From the NCBI GenBank assembly GCA_028456385.1, contig JALNQF010000190.1, forward strand, positions 19,063 to 83,062: DNA of 64,000 bases. The letters run 5' to 3'. The stretch comes from Ophiosphaerella korrae (lineage: Eukaryota > Ascomycota > Dothideomycetes > Pleosporales > Phaeosphaeriaceae). Position numbers and translations under genes: made by a program. Shown here in pieces: positions 31,400 through 43,227 of the stretch (the first letter of the stretch is position 1; each line of letters begins with the position of its first letter). The notes under the pieces were generated by a model. The model did not search any database and was not told the origin of the DNA. It saw nothing but the letters and a program-made list of their open reading frames with translations.

Positions 31400-32320
31400 A
31401 TGGCGCAGTTGACCATGGCAGATTTAAAGGAATTCCCAAGCTGCTACGACTCGCCTAGAGATGTAGATGATGTACTTGTAGGCGAGGACGCCGCCCGCCT
31501 TCTCATTGAAGCAAGCTCGTCTGGCAACGACACGGCCGTACAAAGCTTGCTATCGCAGCCACAATGGATCGAGACAATGCTCAAAGCACCGCACTGCATC
31601 TATAACGAGAGTCGTCCAAGTCAAGGTCCAAACGATGTGCGCGAGGTGACGGCAAGGCGAATATTAAACCTTGAACGGGCTTTGACAGTAGCAGCTCAGA
31701 ACGGCCATGCTGCCGTTGTGTCCACATTACTCGCCTTCGCAACAGACCAAGATATCGAGGCTTCCGACGTTATAACGGGATCGATAATTAACAGGATTAT
31801 CGGCGGTGGGCACGCCGCTGTATTCGAGGCATTAGCATCTGCAGACCCGGATATTATCAACTTCCCCATCGGCCACGGTACGCTGCCACTTTACGAGGCA
31901 GTGAGGCAAAGGCAAACCGGTGTGGTTGCTGTGCTGCTCGAGCTTGGGGCGGATCCATTGCATCCTGTTGAGCAGTCAAAAAGAATTGGGAGCTACAACT
32001 CGTCTCTGATGTCTCTCGCCGCAATAGATGAAGGTCCGCGCATGACTGAGATGCTGTTGGGACACGGTGCCCCTATCGCTCAGACTGGTGCGTTACATAC
32101 CGCCGCACATCGCGGTCATCTTGATACTATGCGCCTCCTGCTGCAGCATGGCGCGGACGTGAATGAGGTCCTTTCTAATTGGCGGAATTGGACGCCGATG
32201 CATTTCGCCGCTTCCAAGGGCCAGGTCGATGCTATAAAGTTGCTGGAGCACAGTAGGGCACGCTCCGACTTGAAGGACGTGGATGGGAAGACACCTGCGC
32301 AACTGCTGGAGGGACCGTAA
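31400..32320 (+). CDS. Ankyrin-repeat protein (306 residues)
   Basis: The first ATG in the frame is at 31,400. The open frame extends upstream only through a His-codon microsatellite that starts with TTG, so I use this ATG. There are several ankyrin-like repeats: ALTVAAQNGHAAVVSTLL, LPLYEAVRQRQTGVVAVLLE with GADP, ALHTAAHRGHLDTMRLLLQ with GADVN, and TPMHFAASKGQVDAIKLLE. There is no other domain, signal peptide or membrane segment. Ankyrin repeats mediate protein-protein contacts. The gene sits 0.8 kb from the HeLo-pseudokinase and on the same strand, but nothing in the sequence ties them functionally. The start is moderately certain. Confidence 0.8.
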   Translation: MAQLTMADLKEFPSCYDSPRDVDDVLVGEDAARLLIEASSSGNDTAVQSLLSQPQWIETMLKAPHCIYNESRPSQGPNDVREVTARRILNLERALTVAAQNGHAAVVSTLLAFATDQDIEASDVITGSIINRIIGGGHAAVFEALASADPDIINFPIGHGTLPLYEAVRQRQTGVVAVLLELGADPLHPVEQSKRIGSYNSSLMSLAAIDEGPRMTEMLLGHGAPIAQTGALHTAAHRGHLDTMRLLLQHGADVNEVLSNWRNWTPMHFAASKGQVDAIKLLEHSRARSDLKDVDGKTPAQLLEGP

Positions 32321-33585
32321 CACTGCTTAGCACTAGCACACGCCGACAATAGGCAATGTTGCTGGGCATTGAGAAAAGTGCTTGTGGAACAGTATCGAGA
32401 CATAGTGGAGAGCACAGCTTGAATCTTTCGGTCTTAAGATTGATTAGCAACATCTTAACAATTGGTAGTGCCTTACTTCCCCTAGATATGGGAACCTAGT
32501 TAATAAATGAGGTTTAAAACTCCTCCCCTTTGTTAATATAATTACTACCTTCTCGGCCATATTTGTTGCGTTGAGATTTGGTCTTGCGCGTTGAGAACCA
32601 GACTCTGCAACAAGTAATCCGGAATGAGTGGATTGATTAACTTGATTGGTAACTCAGTTCCATCAAGCCAATCTGCTCCTCTATAAATTTGGGCGCCAAG
32701 CCAATCACTTCAAGCCAAAAGGTGAAAATTGACTCGGTTGATTTTCAGGATTGTAACTGTAGTGAGATTTTTGAGGTTTTTGAGGTAGCTAGGTTGCCCC
32801 ATCTCGCGATAGTTTTGTGGTGTTGTAGTTAGTGCTTGGTCGTCGTCCCAACTAGTACTAGAGCCGCCTGTGCGCTATATGCACTTACCCAGCCATCTCC
32901 TTATACTATTTGATGAGCATTTGATGAGTATTTGAAGCTCCTATCATCGCCATGCCGCCTATACAGATGCGTCTTCTTAGTGTTTTGAACTTAGTACAAC
33001 GACAAAACTCGCACAAGCTCCATCTGCACAGCTACTACCCGACGTGTACGCCTATCCTCTCAACGCTCAAGCCCTAGCTGCCGCGAGTCAGGCCACGCCC
33101 GAGTTGTCTCGTTAACGATCGTAGTCCGCCCAGTTCGCTTGTGAACCATCGCACACGAGGGACGCGGAGAACAATCTTAGCAACAAAGGCGGTCGAGTGA
33201 AGGTTAGAAAGCGAGTGACAGAACAGCCCACCGACAAGAACCCTATGGTGTGGCACGGCAACATGTTTGGCGCTTTCATGGGCTAGGAATCTGTTCTAGG
33301 GACATTGAAGAGGGCGGTTACCATTTAGGCCGGACGCCCCTGTGTACTGTTTTCGTATGGCAAGCGCACCCCTTATATTTTTCCTTTTCTTAATTTATTG
33401 TTTTCTAATATATAAATTCTGCCTTGCAATGATATATTACCTTACAGTACTTTTCTGAAACTTCTCCGTTCTTTTCCCGGTGGTTTAATTAGCCGGGTAA
33501 TATCCTTTTTCACAGCCACTATTACTTAGGCATTTACACTTCCAAGAAAATTTCATCTTTGCATTATGCTCTGCATTCGTTGACG
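32321..33585. other. No gene recognised
   Basis: The sequence is AT-rich to mixed. Around 32,640-32,720 related words (CAAGCCAATC, TTGATTGGTAACTC) recur in both orientations, which may be a small repeat. The last about 100 bases (TTTCACAGCC, then AT-rich) lead to the Agd3 start. Short frames show no motif. Confidence 0.4.
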
Positions 33586-35923
33586 ATGAATCAACCACGG
33601 CTGTCGCTATTGGGACTGTATACTTTTGTTTTCTGGCTTATCTTCCTACAGGGTGCTATAGCATATGTTGGCGGCGCTACTATCTCAAGTACCGTCCTGA
33701 TAATCGCGCGAGATCAGACATGTGCCGAAAATGGCGCAGCTGCTGGCCTTCGTGGCTACGGAATCCCTTTCGAGATCCTCACTGTTCCCCAGAGCGGAAT
33801 TACAAATCTTCCTGTGCTCAACACATCAGCAACGCAGGGCAATTATGGGGCAGTGATTGTCCTAAGCGAAGTCGGCTATAACTACAACAACCAATATTAC
33901 AGCGCTCTTACAAACATGCAATGGAACGCCTTGTGGGACTACCAAACCCAATTCGGGGTACGGATGGTCCGCCTTGACGTTTTCCCAAGGGCAGAATTCG
34001 GAGTAGTCAGCAATGGTGGCGGTTCAAGCGATGAACCAGTTGTTTTTACAAATACGACTGGTTTTGCCACCGCGAATCTAAAAACGTAAGATCAAAATGC
34101 TCCAGCACGTTCAGCACAACTTTTTCCACCCCTATAGTGCTATCAGAGCGCTAGCAAAATTGCAGTTTGAATCCTTTTTCAATACGACTGTGCTTACAGA
34201 TTCGGTAGGAATGCGGGCGTAAGCATTCAAAACATCTACCACTATCCAGCTACTATCATGAACAAGTCAATGACATGGGAGGTAGCGAAGTTTAACAACT
34301 CTGGCACGGCTGCAGTGATTAATCAAGTTGGATCTCGCCAACAAATGATTTGGTTCATGCCATTTGCGTTGAATTGGGCCACTTCCAGTAATATATTACA
34401 GCACTCATGGATTACGTGGGTTACAAGAGGTCTTTATGTTGGCTTTAGGAGGATATATCTTAACACTCAGGTTGATGATATGTTCCTAGAAACACTAATG
34501 TATAAGTCAGGGGGCCGGAGATACCGCTGCACTCCAGACGATTTATCGCTGCATGTTGATTGGCAAATAAGACTAAATTCAGGGATGCCTGAGGGGTCGG
34601 AATATTTTATTGAGATCGGACACAATGGAAACGGTGACATTGCAACTGCTGCTCGCACGGCTCAAGGTTCCAAGGCCTGTATTCCAAAAGTCGGCATCGA
34701 ACGCGTCGATCTATCTAACGCTACCGCCAGTCCGGATTTTGCGAAGCCACCAGGAACTGGAACAGATACATGGCCAACCTCTCCTTCTCAGTATAGTTGG
34801 AGTCTAGGGTGCGCGCAAGCTGATACCCTAGAAAATTGGTTTGCTAATAAGAACAACCGGGATGCTTTTGCACATGTCTCTCATACATTGTAAGCTTATC
34901 GTCTATGTGTAGCCTCTAGTTAACACTCTCTAGCACACATCCTGTCCTCACCAACGCAACATATTCGGATGCGTCTAAAGAGGTCACTTTCAACCAAGCG
35001 TGGTTAAAGCAAGTTGGCCTCGATACAGCGAAACGCTGGAGTCCAAACGGAATCATCCCGCCAGCTATCACTGGTCTCCATAATGGAGACGCTATTAAAG
35101 CTTGGTTGGATAACGGAATTTTCAACGCTGTGGGAGATAATACACGCCCCCAATTACGAAATAGTGAGAACGCTTTTTGGCCACTAAATTCTACAGTGAC
35201 GGGCAACGGCTATGCAGGATTAAACATTATCCCGCGGTGGGCTACTCTTATGTACTATAACTGCGACCTTCCGGATTGTACATTACAAGAGTGGATTGAT
35301 ACATCAAGTAACAAAGGTACATTTGATGATCTGTTGAATGAAGCGAAGAATATTGCTTTACGAAACTTAATGGGATTGCATTGGGATGCGTAAGTCTATC
35401 CTCTCGGTTTTGAATCGAAATAATAAGTTCTGCAGATATATGTTCCACCAGGCCAACATGCATGTCCATGACGTTTCTCCAACTATTATCGGCAGTAAAC
35501 AAGGACAATTCTCTCTATTAATGTCGTGGGTTGAAGTCGTCAGTGCAGAGTTGATGCGTCTGTAAGTACATCTTCAGCTTGGGGCATGTTCCGAAGCCAA
35601 CGAATGACAGCACTACTTGGCCTATCAAGAGCTTAAAGCACGATGATCTTGCTCAGGCCTTTCTTAACCGTCAGAAACGCGATCTGTGCAGCCCTAATAT
35701 GGCATGGGCAACTTCCGCGAAAGGTGATAGTATCGAAGCCGTAAACGTATACACTGGCAGTGAAAACAAATGCGGTACTCCTATTCCAATTACTGTCCCG
35801 AATGAGGTCTCACCTGATACTGGAATGACGTACGAGCAGCTTGGCAGCGATCCGTTAACTCTATGGGTTATTATGAATGGAGACCAAAAACAATACAGAT
35901 TTAGAACAGCTATCCCATTATAG
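33586..35923 (+). CDS. agd3: Agd3-type secreted galactosaminogalactan deacetylase
   Basis: Five exons (33,586-34,085; 34,200-34,889; 34,934-35,389; 35,436-35,561; 35,611-35,923) are in phase and give 694 residues. The start at 33,586 gives a hydrophobic signal sequence (LYTFVFWLIFLQGAIA). The N-terminal half has the beta-rich carbohydrate-binding-type region with VLIIARDQTC and YGIPFEILTV. The deacetylase core shows NTQVDDMFLE (metal/catalytic aspartates) and HVSHTFTH (histidine motif), the latter recreated exactly across intron 2. The C-terminal domain includes WPIKSLKHDDLA. Agd3 partially deacetylates the alpha-1,4 galactosaminogalactan exopolysaccharide, making it cationic and adhesive; in Aspergillus it lies in a cluster with sph3, ega3 and uge3. 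None of those partners is in this window. Frames and splice sites are intact despite decayed neighbours. Confidence 0.85.
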
Positions 35924-36065
35924 TTATACTGCTTCAAGAAATGCCTTAGCAATTACTATTGTACGCACAAGAGCAATTGGTAAAGGTTAATTTACTAAAC
36001 CGTTTATAGTAAACGCTTCTAGTGCTGTCTCTACTATGAAGGTGTTAGGGAACGGCACAATATAG

Positions 36066-36875
36066 GACTATATTTTATGGGGCAAGTCTTGTATAACCCA
36101 AACACCAACACTGTCCTCAAGCAAGAGCTCACTCCTAAGTAGCAGCACCTCCAAAATCACTACTTCCGCCATGCCCACAAGCAATCTTGGCTCGGTTAGC
36201 ACTACTACTTCAGCCAGTCCCTCCGTGTCCTCAGCTATGTCTCCATCTGGTACCGATGCTATCACGCTTAGCTCTACCTTGCCCGACAACTCGATAACAA
36301 CAGGCTTATCAACTACCACCGCTCCACCGAATAGTATCTCTATTTCTATTATTGACATCACCTCGAGCAGCCTGATACCAAGCAGTATTGAACCGATAAC
36401 TAACACTTCTGCTTCGACCCCTGACACTACTGCACTTACAGCTGCAATCTCCTCTGTTGCTTCTCTTTCATCCATCACACCAACTACTACCAGTCCGAGT
36501 TTGCCAGTACCAACTGTTTGCAATCCATGAGGTCTTCAGCTGCGCTTCTTGCTTCTTGTGACTAGCTCAGGTACTCAATGCGATGGTCGATATGGCATCC
36601 AAGACGATATTGTATTAGCGGAAAGCATGATATTTAGCCCTGTTACGTCAGCTTCCACATTCACCTTCAATGACGACTGCAGCCTTGTCACATTCGGCGG
36701 CAACATTGCCAATTTACCACCTAGGTTGACCAATAGTCCATTTTATTTCGACACCTCTGGTGTTATCACCGACAACGGATTTATACTGGCTAGTTGTAAC
36801 ATTGTTCACAACGCGCTTCGTTATGCGGTTGGGACTGCCAACACCTTTGTTTGCAATAGGCAGCCTTTCCTCTAG
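36066..36875 (+). pseudogene. Relic of a mucin-like secreted glycoprotein
   Basis: One frame reads from about 36,066 with a long Ser/Thr-rich segment (STTTSASPSVSSAMSPS and similar), hits TGA at 36,528-36,530, and continues in the same frame. It then reads GTQCDGRYGIQDD, TFTFNDDCSLVTFGG, FYFDTSGVI and FILASCNIV, ending at 36,875. The second part resembles a domain found at the end of fungal Ser/Thr-rich cell-surface glycoproteins (DUF7908-like, from memory). There is no start ATG or signal peptide upstream, and the TGA breaks it unless an unseen intron spans it. It lies just downstream of Agd3 in the same orientation. Confidence 0.45.
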
Positions 36876-38911
36876 GTAGCCGATAATACATAATTTTGTG
36901 GCCTATTTTTACTTGAAGTAGATAATATAGCTCGCATAACCCCAGGGGACAAAGGTCCCGATGTTTTAGGGATGGAGTATTGTGCTCATCTCAAAAAATT
37001 TTTTTTTTTTTTAAAGCCATCGATTGCACCTCTATAAGTATCCTTGGATTTGCTATTTCTTTCATGAAGCTCTGATGTTACTCGACGTAATGTCGGGACA
37101 GTTTAATGATGCATTTGTATAAACTATGGATATACTCAATGCAGTGATTATTGCGAAAGAATAGTATGAAAAATGTGTCAGCTTCTTATTTCTTTTTCAT
37201 AAGCTTGTATAAAAAAATTTCGTACATTGATTAAGTCGGCATTAAGTCGGCATATCAATGCTCCCTTCCTCCGTCTTCCTCCTACCCTTGACCGGTACGG
37301 CGTGCACGAAGACCACGCCGAAACGAGTTATTTCTAGGATCACGGCTTAGGCTAAAATAAATAAAATCACTAGAGGAACTATTCTAAGTAGTTGTCTCCG
37401 CAAGCTAGAGGGCGAAAGCTGAAGTACTAAGAGTGATGCGAATCATCCTGGTTTTCTCACTTTATTTGCCGCATTAGGAAAATCGCCTGCATGTTCCGGC
37501 AACAATGCGCCTTTGGCACCGAAACATTATCCGGCAATTTCATCAGCCAGGAGGTAGGCCATAAACAGTCGTTTGTACTAACAAACTTTCTACTTTCTCC
37601 GCGTGTAATCAAAGCTGGCACATTTTGTCGGTATTTTCTTTCCTTCTAGTTTTAGTTCCCATCATAGCTAATTAGAGACATTTCTATTAACTAAAATGGT
37701 AGTAATGTGATTGCCCACATATGCGTAGGATATTCCGAAACTTACTGCATTATTTTGGAATCGTACCGAAATTGACATTGCGACTAGATATCGAGAAACG
37801 GAGATTAGGGTCAAGGGCTACCTGGTTGATAAACCCTTGTATGAGATCTTGTCCCCACTTGCGCCAGTCATTTTGTGCATACTTCGTAGACTAAGCCTCG
37901 CAATTACAATTGGAACTTAATTCGTCTTCTTACACTAATACACAATACGGAGACAGTTTACATGATACCCATGAACACTCAATAGTAGATACTCCGGATA
38001 TAATATTTCTTACTACGCCATATCCAAAAGATGTAAGAACTTTGGAGCCTAGCAGAGATGATAGTCGCAAGCTATATCGCTACGTAGTGCCTTGCCCGCC
38101 CTTGTCACGGCCCTTTTGTGGGTTCAGTCTTGGCCAATTAAGACGAGCCATATAAATAAGCGTTGTTGTGCGCTGTGGCATGGTATTTACATCGGCAGAT
38201 GCGTTGGGTGAATGCAAGGTATGATTGATCTATCTTCAAACCCAGCTGTAACTGCCATCGATGTTGCAGTGTCGTGCTACCCCGCTATTCGCCAGCCGTG
38301 GGCCGGGTAATAAGCATACTGAGCAGCAGTTAGCTTCAAGCTTCGCTTACGCTGGGAACCAAGTCCTTCCTGATACTTGATTTGTAGCACACGGCAATTT
38401 CAAGATACTAAAGCCACGGCGTTTCTATGCAGCTATGGTGATAACCCTAAACAATTGCATGTTTTCTAGGTCTGCTCTTGCTCGGCTCACGATTATTGTC
38501 AATACAATAGTAATGGGCCTAATTGTGGAGGTGTAGTTCCTCTACGGAATATTCAATGTGCTGCACTCGCCTCGTGAATTTCGGCAGAAGATAATTAGGT
38601 AGCAAGACCTTGGGATGGTTTAGGGTTAGCGTCTCGGATTCTACCCATCACCGCAACACACCGCACAAACTAACTCAAGGGCTAGCTCTTTTAAGAAATG
38701 ATGAAGCTCATAGCGTCACCGGCAGCTTTGGGACGGTCGATATTTCTTGGCGCTTGTATGATAAATAGTGCGCATCTCGCGACTAGAGTACAGCCCTTGT
38801 GAATATTCCTTCTCTAGTACATTCAACCATCTCTCAATATACTGGAGGATAGCTGCCCTTCGTACGGAACGCCATTTCAACCGAGCTTAGGCTATCTAAA
38901 AAAAAAAAAAA
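36876..38911. other. Long non-coding stretch
   Basis: No supportable gene in about 2 kb. An A/T homopolymer block lies near 36,990-37,013. A TTTAGGGTTAG word at about 38,620 is too short to be telomeric. A run of 15 A (38,898-38,912) directly precedes the amidohydrolase ATG and is probably in its 5' UTR. Confidence 0.45.
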
Positions 38912-40582
38912 ATGTTTCCTCTAGACCTTACGGGTCTATCACAGTTCAACTATAGTGTCGCATACGTAAACGCAAATATCTTTACGGTCAATCCTACTCA
39001 GCCATGGGCTAGCGCTTTTATTGTTTCCCCTCAAGGAACCTTTTCGCATATTGGCAACTCTTCTGAGATCATCAACATTGCCAAAGATGCGAATCTCGTC
39101 ACGGTAAACCTCAGAAACCAGTTCGTTATGCCTGGTATTCACGACGCACATATGCATATGCTAGTTTCTGGCTTAGGTCTTATGACGGATGCAAATATTG
39201 GGTCAAATACGACGAGTGCAGACATTGGACCTAAAATTAAAGAGGCAAACTGCCAGTGTGAGATTCTGAATGCGTATCAAAACTTTGTTGTAGCCAATGT
39301 TTACAATAGTTCTGGATTTCCTGATGGAAAAGCGGACCGTAAATTCCTCGACGAAGCATTCCCCGACCGCCCTGTAATCGTCGTAGGTGGAGCCGGTCAT
39401 GGAAGGCTATTGAACACAAAAGCTTTACAACAAACAGGATATGATCTCCAGAATGAGCCAGACATACAGGGAGGAAAGTTTTTCCGACGAGATGATGGTA
39501 GTCTGACAGGGGAATTAGCTGATGCAGCCTATAACAAGGCTTCAAAGGCTGTTACTTTCCCAGCGCTACCAACTCTCAAGAGGGCCCTTCAAGCAGCAAT
39601 TCAAGCCGCGCACAAAGTTGGAGTCACTAGCCTACAGGAGGCAAGCTCAAATACACATCTATTCAATGCTCTCCGCGAACTCGACGCTGAGAACCAACTG
39701 AAAATGAACTTCCATCCTCATATCGCGTACGGTCCTGAATGGGCAGCCATGGAAGATCAAAAAAGCATTATTTCGCTTCTCGACTCAGCACAGACTCTCA
39801 AAAGCAAGCACGTTGACCCTCGCTTTGTAAAAATCATTCTTGACGGTGTTCCTGCCGTGCCATTGATGACACAGTCCTCGCTAGATGAAAACGGAAAACC
39901 CAATATGAACAACATTCAGGTTCCAGATGTCGCCGAAGCGGTCCTAAAGTACGATAAGATGGGAATGACCGTGAAGATTCACGCTACAGGAGATGGCGCA
40001 ACCCGGCTAGCACTCGATGCGATTGAGCAGGCCAGGAAGAGTAATCCGAATGGACCAAGACATGAGATTGCACATAACAATGCTGTGCATCCGGGTGAGA
40101 CTTCCGGGCCACATATTGGAAAACTGGTTAATACAGTATCTAACTTACCTTGTGTAGATGACTACAAGCGCTATAAGCCGTTGAACATCACGGCCGAGAT
40201 GTCTCCTGCATTTCTCTTCGTCGCCCCTAGCTCACCTCTACAGAACTGGGAATTCGAAAAAATGCTCGACAATGACATCTTTATGACAATTGGATCGGAC
40301 TGGGGGGCAGGACCAGACCCTAATATGTTCCCCTTCCTCGCAGCTATTGTAGAGCGATTGGGTCGAGGTTCCAAGACAGCAGGTGGTGAGATGCTCGTGC
40401 GCATGATGACCATCCATGGCGCACAAGCTGTGGGGAGAGAGAAAGAGGTAGGAAGTATTGAGATTGGTAAGAAGGCAAATTTTATTGTTGTGAATCAGGA
40501 CCTGAGTAAGGGTGAGTTTGGGGGTGCAAGTGTGGTTAGGACGTATTTTGAGGGGGAGCTTGTTTTCGATAAAAATGTATGA
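38912..40582 (+). CDS. Amidohydrolase family 3 protein
   Basis: A single uninterrupted exon of 556 residues starts at ATG 38,912. Amidohydrolase-3 (YtcJ/NfdA-like) features occur in order: an N-terminal beta-sandwich start with AYVNANIFTVNP, the metal motif GIHDAHMHM (HxH), VKIILDGVP in the middle, VKIHATGDGA and EIAHNN histidines, and the C-terminal metal aspartate in GSDWGAGP. A family-typical end (VGSIEIGKKANFIVV) follows. The family hydrolyses C-N bonds of diverse small amides; the substrate cannot be read from sequence. I see no signal peptide or introns. Length and motifs are complete, so it is probably functional. Confidence 0.85.
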   Translation: MFPLDLTGLSQFNYSVAYVNANIFTVNPTQPWASAFIVSPQGTFSHIGNSSEIINIAKDANLVTVNLRNQFVMPGIHDAHMHMLVSGLGLMTDANIGSNTTSADIGPKIKEANCQCEILNAYQNFVVANVYNSSGFPDGKADRKFLDEAFPDRPVIVVGGAGHGRLLNTKALQQTGYDLQNEPDIQGGKFFRRDDGSLTGELADAAYNKASKAVTFPALPTLKRALQAAIQAAHKVGVTSLQEASSNTHLFNALRELDAENQLKMNFHPHIAYGPEWAAMEDQKSIISLLDSAQTLKSKHVDPRFVKIILDGVPAVPLMTQSSLDENGKPNMNNIQVPDVAEAVLKYDKMGMTVKIHATGDGATRLALDAIEQARKSNPNGPRHEIAHNNAVHPGETSGPHIGKLVNTVSNLPCVDDYKRYKPLNITAEMSPAFLFVAPSSPLQNWEFEKMLDNDIFMTIGSDWGAGPDPNMFPFLAAIVERLGRGSKTAGGEMLVRMMTIHGAQAVGREKEVGSIEIGKKANFIVVNQDLSKGEFGGASVVRTYFEGELVFDKNV

Positions 40583-41174
40583 TCAAGTGTAGAGATTAAG
40601 TAATCGGACTAGCAAGACTAGGAGATAGTAACCATAAGTGCAAGTAACAGTAGTACTATTCACAAAGGAGGATTTATCACTGCTAATGTAGCACAGTCGC
40701 GTACCGTAGACGAGATGATTAGAAAGAAGAATGCTCGATTTATCTAGCTCGAAGTGGAGAATATCCCTCAGAAAGATGTTCGATGTCGACTGCATACTTA
40801 TGAGTAAAGGTTTTCTCAAAGCACACTCATCTACGCTGTACATATACTAAAAAAGTTCTCGGGGTCGCACTAAGTGTGCTCTTAGTTGGTCGCAAGCCAT
40901 AATTACAGTTAATTGTGATTTTTTAGGATTCATATCCTCTGATTCAGCCCATATGGGAGCAAAGGCGTCGAGGGAGGGTGTAAGGGGATTATTGGCGACT
41001 TAATAATTATTCAATTGGATGTGTTCTTATACGTGATAGCTAGTAACTTAATAATAGTTATATTGGCTGGCAAATTGTACAAGGTTTCTGGGTGGATAGT
41101 GGAGTTGAAAACTGCTTGACGCGGCGAGGTTGAGATACCTGACTTCTGACTTATGAAGAGTTTAAACATTAGCG
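40583..41174. other. Intergenic, no gene seen
   Basis: AT-rich spacer between the amidohydrolase and the LysM relic. Short minus-strand frames have no motif. Confidence 0.5.
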
Positions 41175-42482
41175 AATAAATTGATACTGTCGAATACTTA
41201 TATCCCCACCCAGACGTTATATCCAAGCCACAATGTCTTAAAATTTTCTTTGGGTTCTATTGATCAACATTCGCTCTCAAGATTCCATACCGACTAACGA
41301 TAGTGTCGCAGTTCTCTTAATCGGCAACTTTGTGCCATTTTTTGCAGCCGCAAATGGGCTAAAGCTGTGGGTTATCTAGCGCATTCGGATTGTAGCTCTT
41401 TGGGTCGTCTGTATATCTAAAAGTTAGAAGTGCGCTTTATCTTCATGCTTAATTTAGAACAGAGTTGCGTTTACTTACCGACGAAGTAGTATTGTCCGTC
41501 GTCGAGTTTAAAAATACATGCCATTATCCACGTCGAAAATTCAGGCCTCGTACTTACCGCAAACGCCGAATTTGGTTTCAACGTTGTCAGCATTGTACCA
41601 GGTACACTAACGTAAAACCACGTGTCTAGCCACAAGCCTCTACAATTCGAGCCCACGGATGGATTTTATGCCAGGGATTATGTAAAAGTAAATGTTCGAA
41701 CTTTCTAACGATCATATCGCAATTCTCATCCTAGACTACAAAGTGGAATTTGTTGCATATGTCGACCATGCCTTCACCAATGGGACTAGGTTTCATAGGG
41801 CTCGTTGAGGTGGGTGTCAGCGTTGCAAAATTTGCGGACGGACGAACTGTTGGTTCTAGATACACCGACACAGTAGTGTGTGTCCTGGCCCGGATACCCC
41901 GGCAGGTTGGACCAACGGCTAGATTCCACTTGGTGAAGTTATCATATGTGAAGGTACCATATTTCGCGACAATCACGTCACGTCGATTATTACCCACAGC
42001 GAATTAGAAGTCTGTACATGACTCAATAAGTTCAGATTGCGTGGGACTTAGTTTCTTGACGCCGGTGGGGGATGGCTTAGCAGTACTGGTGGATGGAGAG
42101 GTGCTGGGGATTTGGTCACAGGGCGAGGAAGGCCGTTGTTGACTTCAACGCAGTATAAGTTTTCGGCATTGACACCACTGCAATCGTTCTTCATACTTGT
42201 ATCCTGGTAAAACAGTAAGCTTCAAGAGCGATCTAATGGCAATGATTTTACAATTCGGATCTGCCTGGATTGATTTATACTTGGATAGTTTAAAAACCCA
42301 TTATGCGTTGAGAGCTAGTTATTTTTGAAGTACTGACAGTTCACAGAGCTGTACATTGATGTTCCAAAGAATGTACGGTCTAAAACGGTGTTAGGGGCCA
42401 CTGGACCATCATAGCGCTTTTCCAGCAAAGCATTGGCAGCGCCCAGTGTCAAAAGAGTAACGGCCATTCGATGATGCATGGT
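41175..42482 (-). pseudogene. Multi-LysM secreted protein gene, decayed
   Basis: The minus strand starts at ATG 42,482 or at the downstream MAVTLLTLGAANAL, which looks like a signal peptide. It then reads DGPVAPNTVLDRTFF and SSVNCQYFKNN, the usual first LysM-like region. After a disrupted part it reads CSGVNAENLYCVEVN, then LSPTQSELIESC, VGNNRRDVIVAKYG and FTKWNLAVGPTCRG. Next come DICNKFHFVV followed by TAG (Gln expected) and DENCDMIVRKF, then GSNCRGLWLDTWFYVSVPG. The last module has CKKWHKVAD, ENCDTIVSRYGI and a Q-TAG-NP where LysM proteins have WNP (TGG to TAG). LysM modules bind chitin, and secreted ones can hide hyphae from host chitin receptors. At least five stops and a frameshift disable this copy, and several fit RIP-type transitions. 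Confidence 0.75.
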
Positions 42483-43023
42483 GAGAATCGGCCACACATA
42501 TCTTGATCGATGCGAACCAGATGGATAGCAATTTGTGTAGTTCAAGCCTATGCAATATATACCTACACATTGTTAGTCCTCTGATTCTTAAAGTGAATAT
42601 AGTATCTACATCAAATTTCATATTAGAGTATAATCGCTCATCTGGTCCCATTTCTCGCCCACAAATTACAAGCCGTAAATCCTAACGCAAGCACTGGCCG
42701 CTCGCCTGGTGAATGTGCCAAACGATGCCCAGTAGCCTTGCTGTGCCTCAATCTATAAGGTCCACCAATGCTTGGCAAAGACTTCTTGCAATGAATCCAT
42801 ATCCGAAAAGTCATCGTCACAATGGGGCTATAGAGTTCATGGGTGGGGTGCCCGGATACAATGTAGCCTGGTCGTTCGGCAAGCCCGCACAGTTTAGTCG
42901 CAGGCTTCAGGCCGTTACATACGACCAACTGCGTCATGGTCAACTCGCAGGAACAGATCATTCACAATCTCTGAAAATTAAGTTTTTTTAGTTGACATGA
43001 ATTAAGACAGATCGTTAACGATA
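42483..43023. other. No gene recognised
   Basis: Frames on both strands (42,638-42,961 minus and 42,713-42,991 plus) overlap and lack motifs; neither is called. The promoter region of the former LysM gene would lie here. Confidence 0.4.
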
Positions 43024-43227
43024 CTATTGTGGCATACTGGGATGCACGTAGAAGTAGGAGGCAGGTGCCGACCCGCAGTCGGTGAGATGAGTTGAAATAT
43101 ATAGATTGGGTAGCTACTTGACGAGCTTGTGTCGGTGTCTGTCTACCCGATCCTAAGACTCTCCGATCACGAACTGAAAAAGTGGGGAAATCACAGTCCT
43201 CATGTCATTGCCACGTGCATACAATAG
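43024..43227. mobile_element. MITE, copy 2 (about 204 bp)
   Basis: The left end CTATTGTGGCAT and an imperfect right end GCATACAATAG are inverted. The interior shares GTAGAAGTAGGAGGCAGG, CCGACCCGCAGTCGG and GATGAGTTGAAATATAT with copy 1 at 16,597-16,809, in the same orientation. The right half has diverged more. No coding capacity. It lies in intergenic sequence beside the LysM relic. Confidence 0.75.

Noticed and set aside
35562..35577. 16-bp intron in the Agd3 gene
   Set aside because: It keeps the frame but is far too short to splice. The acceptor at 35,610 gives a 49-bp intron and the conserved MRLTTWPIKSL junction.
38610..38630. TTTAGGGTTAG word as an interstitial telomere
   Set aside because: Less than two repeat units, no array; expected by chance.
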